Origin: Sulfuritalea sp.
GTDB lineage: Bacteria; Pseudomonadota; Gammaproteobacteria; Burkholderiales; Rhodocyclaceae
Length of the DNA: 8,603 bases
NCBI GenBank assembly: GCA_026399445.1
Contig: JAPLRA010000437.1
Location: 1 to 8,603, forward strand
Direction: 5' to 3'
Positions 6,829 to 8,603 of the stretch are shown in pieces (the stretch's first letter is position 1; the number at the start of each line of letters is the position of its first letter). The notes beneath the pieces were generated by a model. The model was given only the letters and a program-made list of their open reading frames with translations, did not search any database and was not told where the DNA came from. The position numbers and the translations under genes are program-made.

Positions 6829-7650
6829 TTACTTGAACCAGGCCAGGAGCCGGGCCCACCAGCCGCGTGCGGCTGGATAGTCCCCCGTTACCTTGACCAG
6901 GATTACCGAAACATTGTCACGGCCGCCGTTGTCGTCGGCCATCTGAATCAACTGCATCGCACACAGCTCCAAGTTGGCCGAAAGGGCACCCAGAGTCATG
7001 CCAATTTCCTCGTCCTCAACCATGTCATTGAGGCCATCGGAACAGAACAGGTAAACATCGCCGGGCAGCACCGGATGATCGTGTATCTCCGCCGCCACTT
7101 CAGGATCAATGCCGACGGCACGGGTGACCAGGTTCTTGTTTTGTGAATGGCGCGCCTGCTCGGGAGTTATGAGGCCGCTGTCGATCTGCTCCTGCAGCAG
7201 CGAATGATCGCGCGTGATCTGCTGAAAATCCTCGCCGCGCAGCCGGTACAACCTCGAGTCGCCGATATGGGCAACCGTCACCTTGTTGTCGTGAAAGACC
7301 CCGACCACCAGCGTCGTACCCATTCCAGAGTACTGCGGCTGGCTCTGTGCGGCCTGATAGATGGCGCCGTTGACCCGGGCCATCTCGGCTTCCAGCGTAA
7401 CGTGCGCCCAGGACTTGCCGGAAGCATCGACACTGCTCGGCTCACGCTCGACAAAGGCCTTTTCCAACTCGGTGCCGAGCAGCGCAGTTGCCATGCCGCT
7501 TGCCACTTCGCCCGCGTTGTATCCCCCCATGCCATCGGCCAGCACGGCAAACCCGCGTACAGGATTGGCCATGACGGCGTCTTCATTGTTCGAACGCACC
7601 ATACCGGGATCGCTGCGGGTGATGATCTGGAGAACAGAATTCATGTCCAT
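6829..7650 (-). CDS. PP2C-type Ser/Thr protein phosphatase
   Basis: This 273-residue soluble phosphatase removes phosphate from Ser/Thr and is the expected antagonist of the neighbouring kinase. It shows the full set of PP2C motifs: RSNNEDA (19-25), LADGMGG with D39, GMGTT (109-113), HIGDSRLYRL (128-137), LVTRAVG (174-180), CSDGLND with D205 and GGRDNVSV with D245. D39, D205 and D245 are the metal-coordinating Asp residues of the family, so it looks active. Length is close to that of PstP/PrpC-type enzymes without a membrane anchor; the C-terminus (GWWARLLAWFK) is aromatic and could touch a membrane or partner. I chose ATG 7650 because TGAAGG lies 7 nt before it. A TTG at 7677 would extend the frame into the kinase coding sequence and has no supporting site; a second ATG at 7644 is possible. 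The Shine-Dalgarno overlaps the kinase stop, suggesting coupled translation. Confidence 0.95.
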   Translation of the reverse strand: MDMNSVLQIITRSDPGMVRSNNEDAVMANPVRGFAVLADGMGGYNAGEVASGMATALLGTELEKAFVEREPSSVDASGKSWAHVTLEAEMARVNGAIYQAAQSQPQYSGMGTTLVVGVFHDNKVTVAHIGDSRLYRLRGEDFQQITRDHSLLQEQIDSGLITPEQARHSQNKNLVTRAVGIDPEVAAEIHDHPVLPGDVYLFCSDGLNDMVEDEEIGMTLGALSANLELCAMQLIQMADDNGGRDNVSVILVKVTGDYPAARGWWARLLAWFK

Positions 7651-7657
7651 GGCTCGG

Positions 7658-7663
7658 CCTTCA
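7658..7663 (-). promoter_or_regulatory. Shine-Dalgarno of the PP2C gene overlapping the kinase stop codon
   Basis: TGAAGG contains both the TGA stop of the kinase and an AAGG ribosome-binding core, 7 nt before ATG 7650. This decides the phosphatase start and indicates that ribosomes finishing the kinase would initiate the phosphatase. Confidence 0.75.
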
Positions 7664-8392
7664 GAAGCTGATATCAACGCCGGAATCGCCGGTGCCGGCG
7701 GTGCCGGTCATCGTCGCGCAGGTGCGAATGTCCTTGGCAAACTCGGCGCCGGTCTGGTAGCGCGCGTCCGGGTCCTTGGTCATTGCCCGGTCGATAATCG
7801 CTATCAGGCAATCCGGCAAATCGGGGTTGACGCCACGAATGTCCGGATGCGGCTCGTTGGCAATACGGAACATCAGTTGCGCCATCGAATCGCCCTCGAA
7901 GGGCAGCTTGCCGCAGGACATCTGGTACAGCATCACGCCCAGCGAGAAAAGGTCGGAGCGGCCGTCGATCTTCTTGCCCGCCAATTGCTCGGGCGACATG
8001 AAGCTCGGTGTGCCCAGCACCATGCCGGTCTTGGTCTTCGACGAGTCGGTAATGCGCGCGATGCCGAAGTCGGTCACCTTGACCTGGTCGGACTCCGGCT
8101 CGTACATGATGTTGGCCGGCTTGACGTCACGATGCACGACATGATTTTCGTGCGCGTAGGACAGTGCATCGGCCACGCGCGCGACGATGCTCATTACGCG
8201 CGGTAGCGGCAGCAGGTTGCCCGGCTTGGAGTAGGGCACAAGATCCTTGCCCTTGAGGAACTCCATCGCGATGTAGGCCAGGTCGTGCTCCTCGCCGGCA
8301 TCGAACATGGTGACAATGTTGGGGTGGTTGAGCCGGCCTGCGGTTTCGGCCTCGCGGAAGAAGCGTTCTTTGACCTCGACCAGTTCGTCAGC

Positions 8393-8395
8393 TTA
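8393..8395 (-). other. Premature in-frame TAA in the kinase gene
   Basis: The codons around it read CAG GAG TTC TAA GCT GAC GAA CTG, so the protein is SQEF-stop-ADEL. I recall SQEFEADEL-type sequences in related kinases, where a Glu (GAA) would sit at the stop. One G-to-T change explains it. There is no frame change on either side. Confidence 0.9.
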
Positions 8396-8565
8396 GAACT
8401 CCTGCGACAGCGCCATGGTCTTGATGGCCACAATGCGGTTGATCTTGGGATCGCGTCCGAGATAGACGACGCCCATCGCCCCCTTGCCCAGTTCCTTCTC
8501 GATCTCGTAGCGACCCAGCATCGGCTTTTCCACGTTGCCCGCGGTATCGATCAGGCTGGCGTTGC

Positions 8566-8592
8566 TGCGCCCACCACCACCGCCGCCGAGAA
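8566..8592 (-). repeat. Glycine-codon tract in the kinase linker
   Basis: A run of GGN codons encodes six consecutive glycines and then Arg. It is a low-complexity flexible linker ahead of the kinase domain, and it implies that another domain precedes it outside the window. Confidence 0.6.
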
Positions 8593-8603
8593 TCACTGTT
8601 TCC

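Larger units (their letters stand above)
7661..8603 (-). pseudogene. PknB-type Ser/Thr protein kinase, interrupted by an in-frame TAA; N-terminus beyond right edge
   Basis: The frame enters from the right edge (first codons read ETVILGG) and runs in a single frame to TGA at 7661, except for one TAA at 8395-8393. Before the stop: a Gly-rich linker, then the kinase start LGRYEIEKELGKGAMGVVYLG (glycine loop GKGAMG) and the ATP-binding Lys in VAIKTM (codon 8422-8420). After the stop, in the same frame: RFFREAE with the helix-C Glu, HRDVKPAN (catalytic Asp), DFGIAR, the activation segment with KTKTGMVLGT, and SPE in place of APE. All catalytic motifs are intact, so the gene was functional until recently. 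As written, translation would yield only the linker and N-lobe start; a restart at ATG 8308 would lack the glycine loop and Lys. The linker suggests a longer N-terminal domain outside the window. A GTG at 8596 is in frame but is unlikely to be the real start. A sequencing error is the main alternative. Confidence 0.88.

Noticed and set aside
7651..7677. TTG at 7677 as start of the phosphatase
   Set aside because: It would overlap the kinase end and add residues not typical of PP2C; ATG 7650 has a well-placed Shine-Dalgarno.
7678..7715. Direct repeat of GGTGCCGG near the kinase C-terminus
   Set aside because: A short GC-rich coincidence of Gly/Thr/Ala codons in the low-complexity tail; not a regulatory or mobile repeat.
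7361..8206. Plus-strand open frame overlapping the phosphatase and kinase
   Set aside because: It crosses two convincing minus-strand genes and has no domain or ribosome-binding support.
7661..8308. ATG 8308 as start of a separate short kinase gene
   Set aside because: A product from here would lack the glycine loop and ATP-binding Lys. The upstream sequence in the same frame encodes exactly those parts, so this is one interrupted gene.
8393..8395. Programmed recoding or read-through at the kinase stop
   Set aside because: The codon is TAA, not TGA or TAG. I see no recoding structure nearby, and a simple GAA-to-TAA change explains it.

Overview
The window is GC-rich (about 60% by eye) and densely coding. 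Every gene I can support lies on the minus strand, so the operon reads from the right edge to the left. Protein sequences, codon use and gene order suggest a betaproteobacterium, most likely of the Rhodocyclales (Dechloromonas/Azoarcus/Accumulibacter-like). That placement rests on remembered family resemblance, not on a search. I see no RNA gene, insertion sequence, CRISPR array or convincing terminator. Gaps between genes run from a 4-nt overlap to 33 nt, which fits a single transcription unit whose promoter lies beyond the right edge.

Layout in reading order: (1) 8603-7661, a PknB-type Ser/Thr protein kinase, cut by the right edge and interrupted by one in-frame TAA; (2) 7650-6829, a PP2C-type protein phosphatase; (3) 6795-6010, a protein with an N-terminal FHA domain and a degenerate C-terminal FHA domain; (4) 5978-3753, a CHASE2 membrane sensor fused to a class III adenylate cyclase, starting at TTG; (5) 3747-3137, a metallo-beta-lactamase-fold cyclic-nucleotide phosphodiesterase with an internal deletion; its last 32 residues survive out of frame; (6) 3134-2070, a protein with two cyclic-nucleotide-binding-like domains and a C-terminal rhodanese domain; (7) 2073 to beyond base 1, a GAF-domain GspE/PilB-type secretion or pilus ATPase, cut by the left edge.

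Together these look like one signalling cassette. A kinase/phosphatase/FHA branch writes, erases and reads phospho-threonine. A cAMP branch makes the nucleotide (CHASE2 cyclase), destroys it (phosphodiesterase) and senses it (cNMP-binding/rhodanese protein). The final gene is translationally coupled to the cAMP receptor and encodes a motor ATPase with its own GAF sensor. The inferred output is control of a type II secretion or type IV pilus-like machine.

Two genes are broken as written: the kinase by what looks like a single GAA-to-TAA change, and the phosphodiesterase by loss of roughly 55 codons with a frame change. Either the cassette is decaying in this strain, having lost its kinase and its cAMP-degrading enzyme, or the sequence is a draft or metagenomic assembly with errors. 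Reads across 8393-8395 and 3235-3240 would decide.
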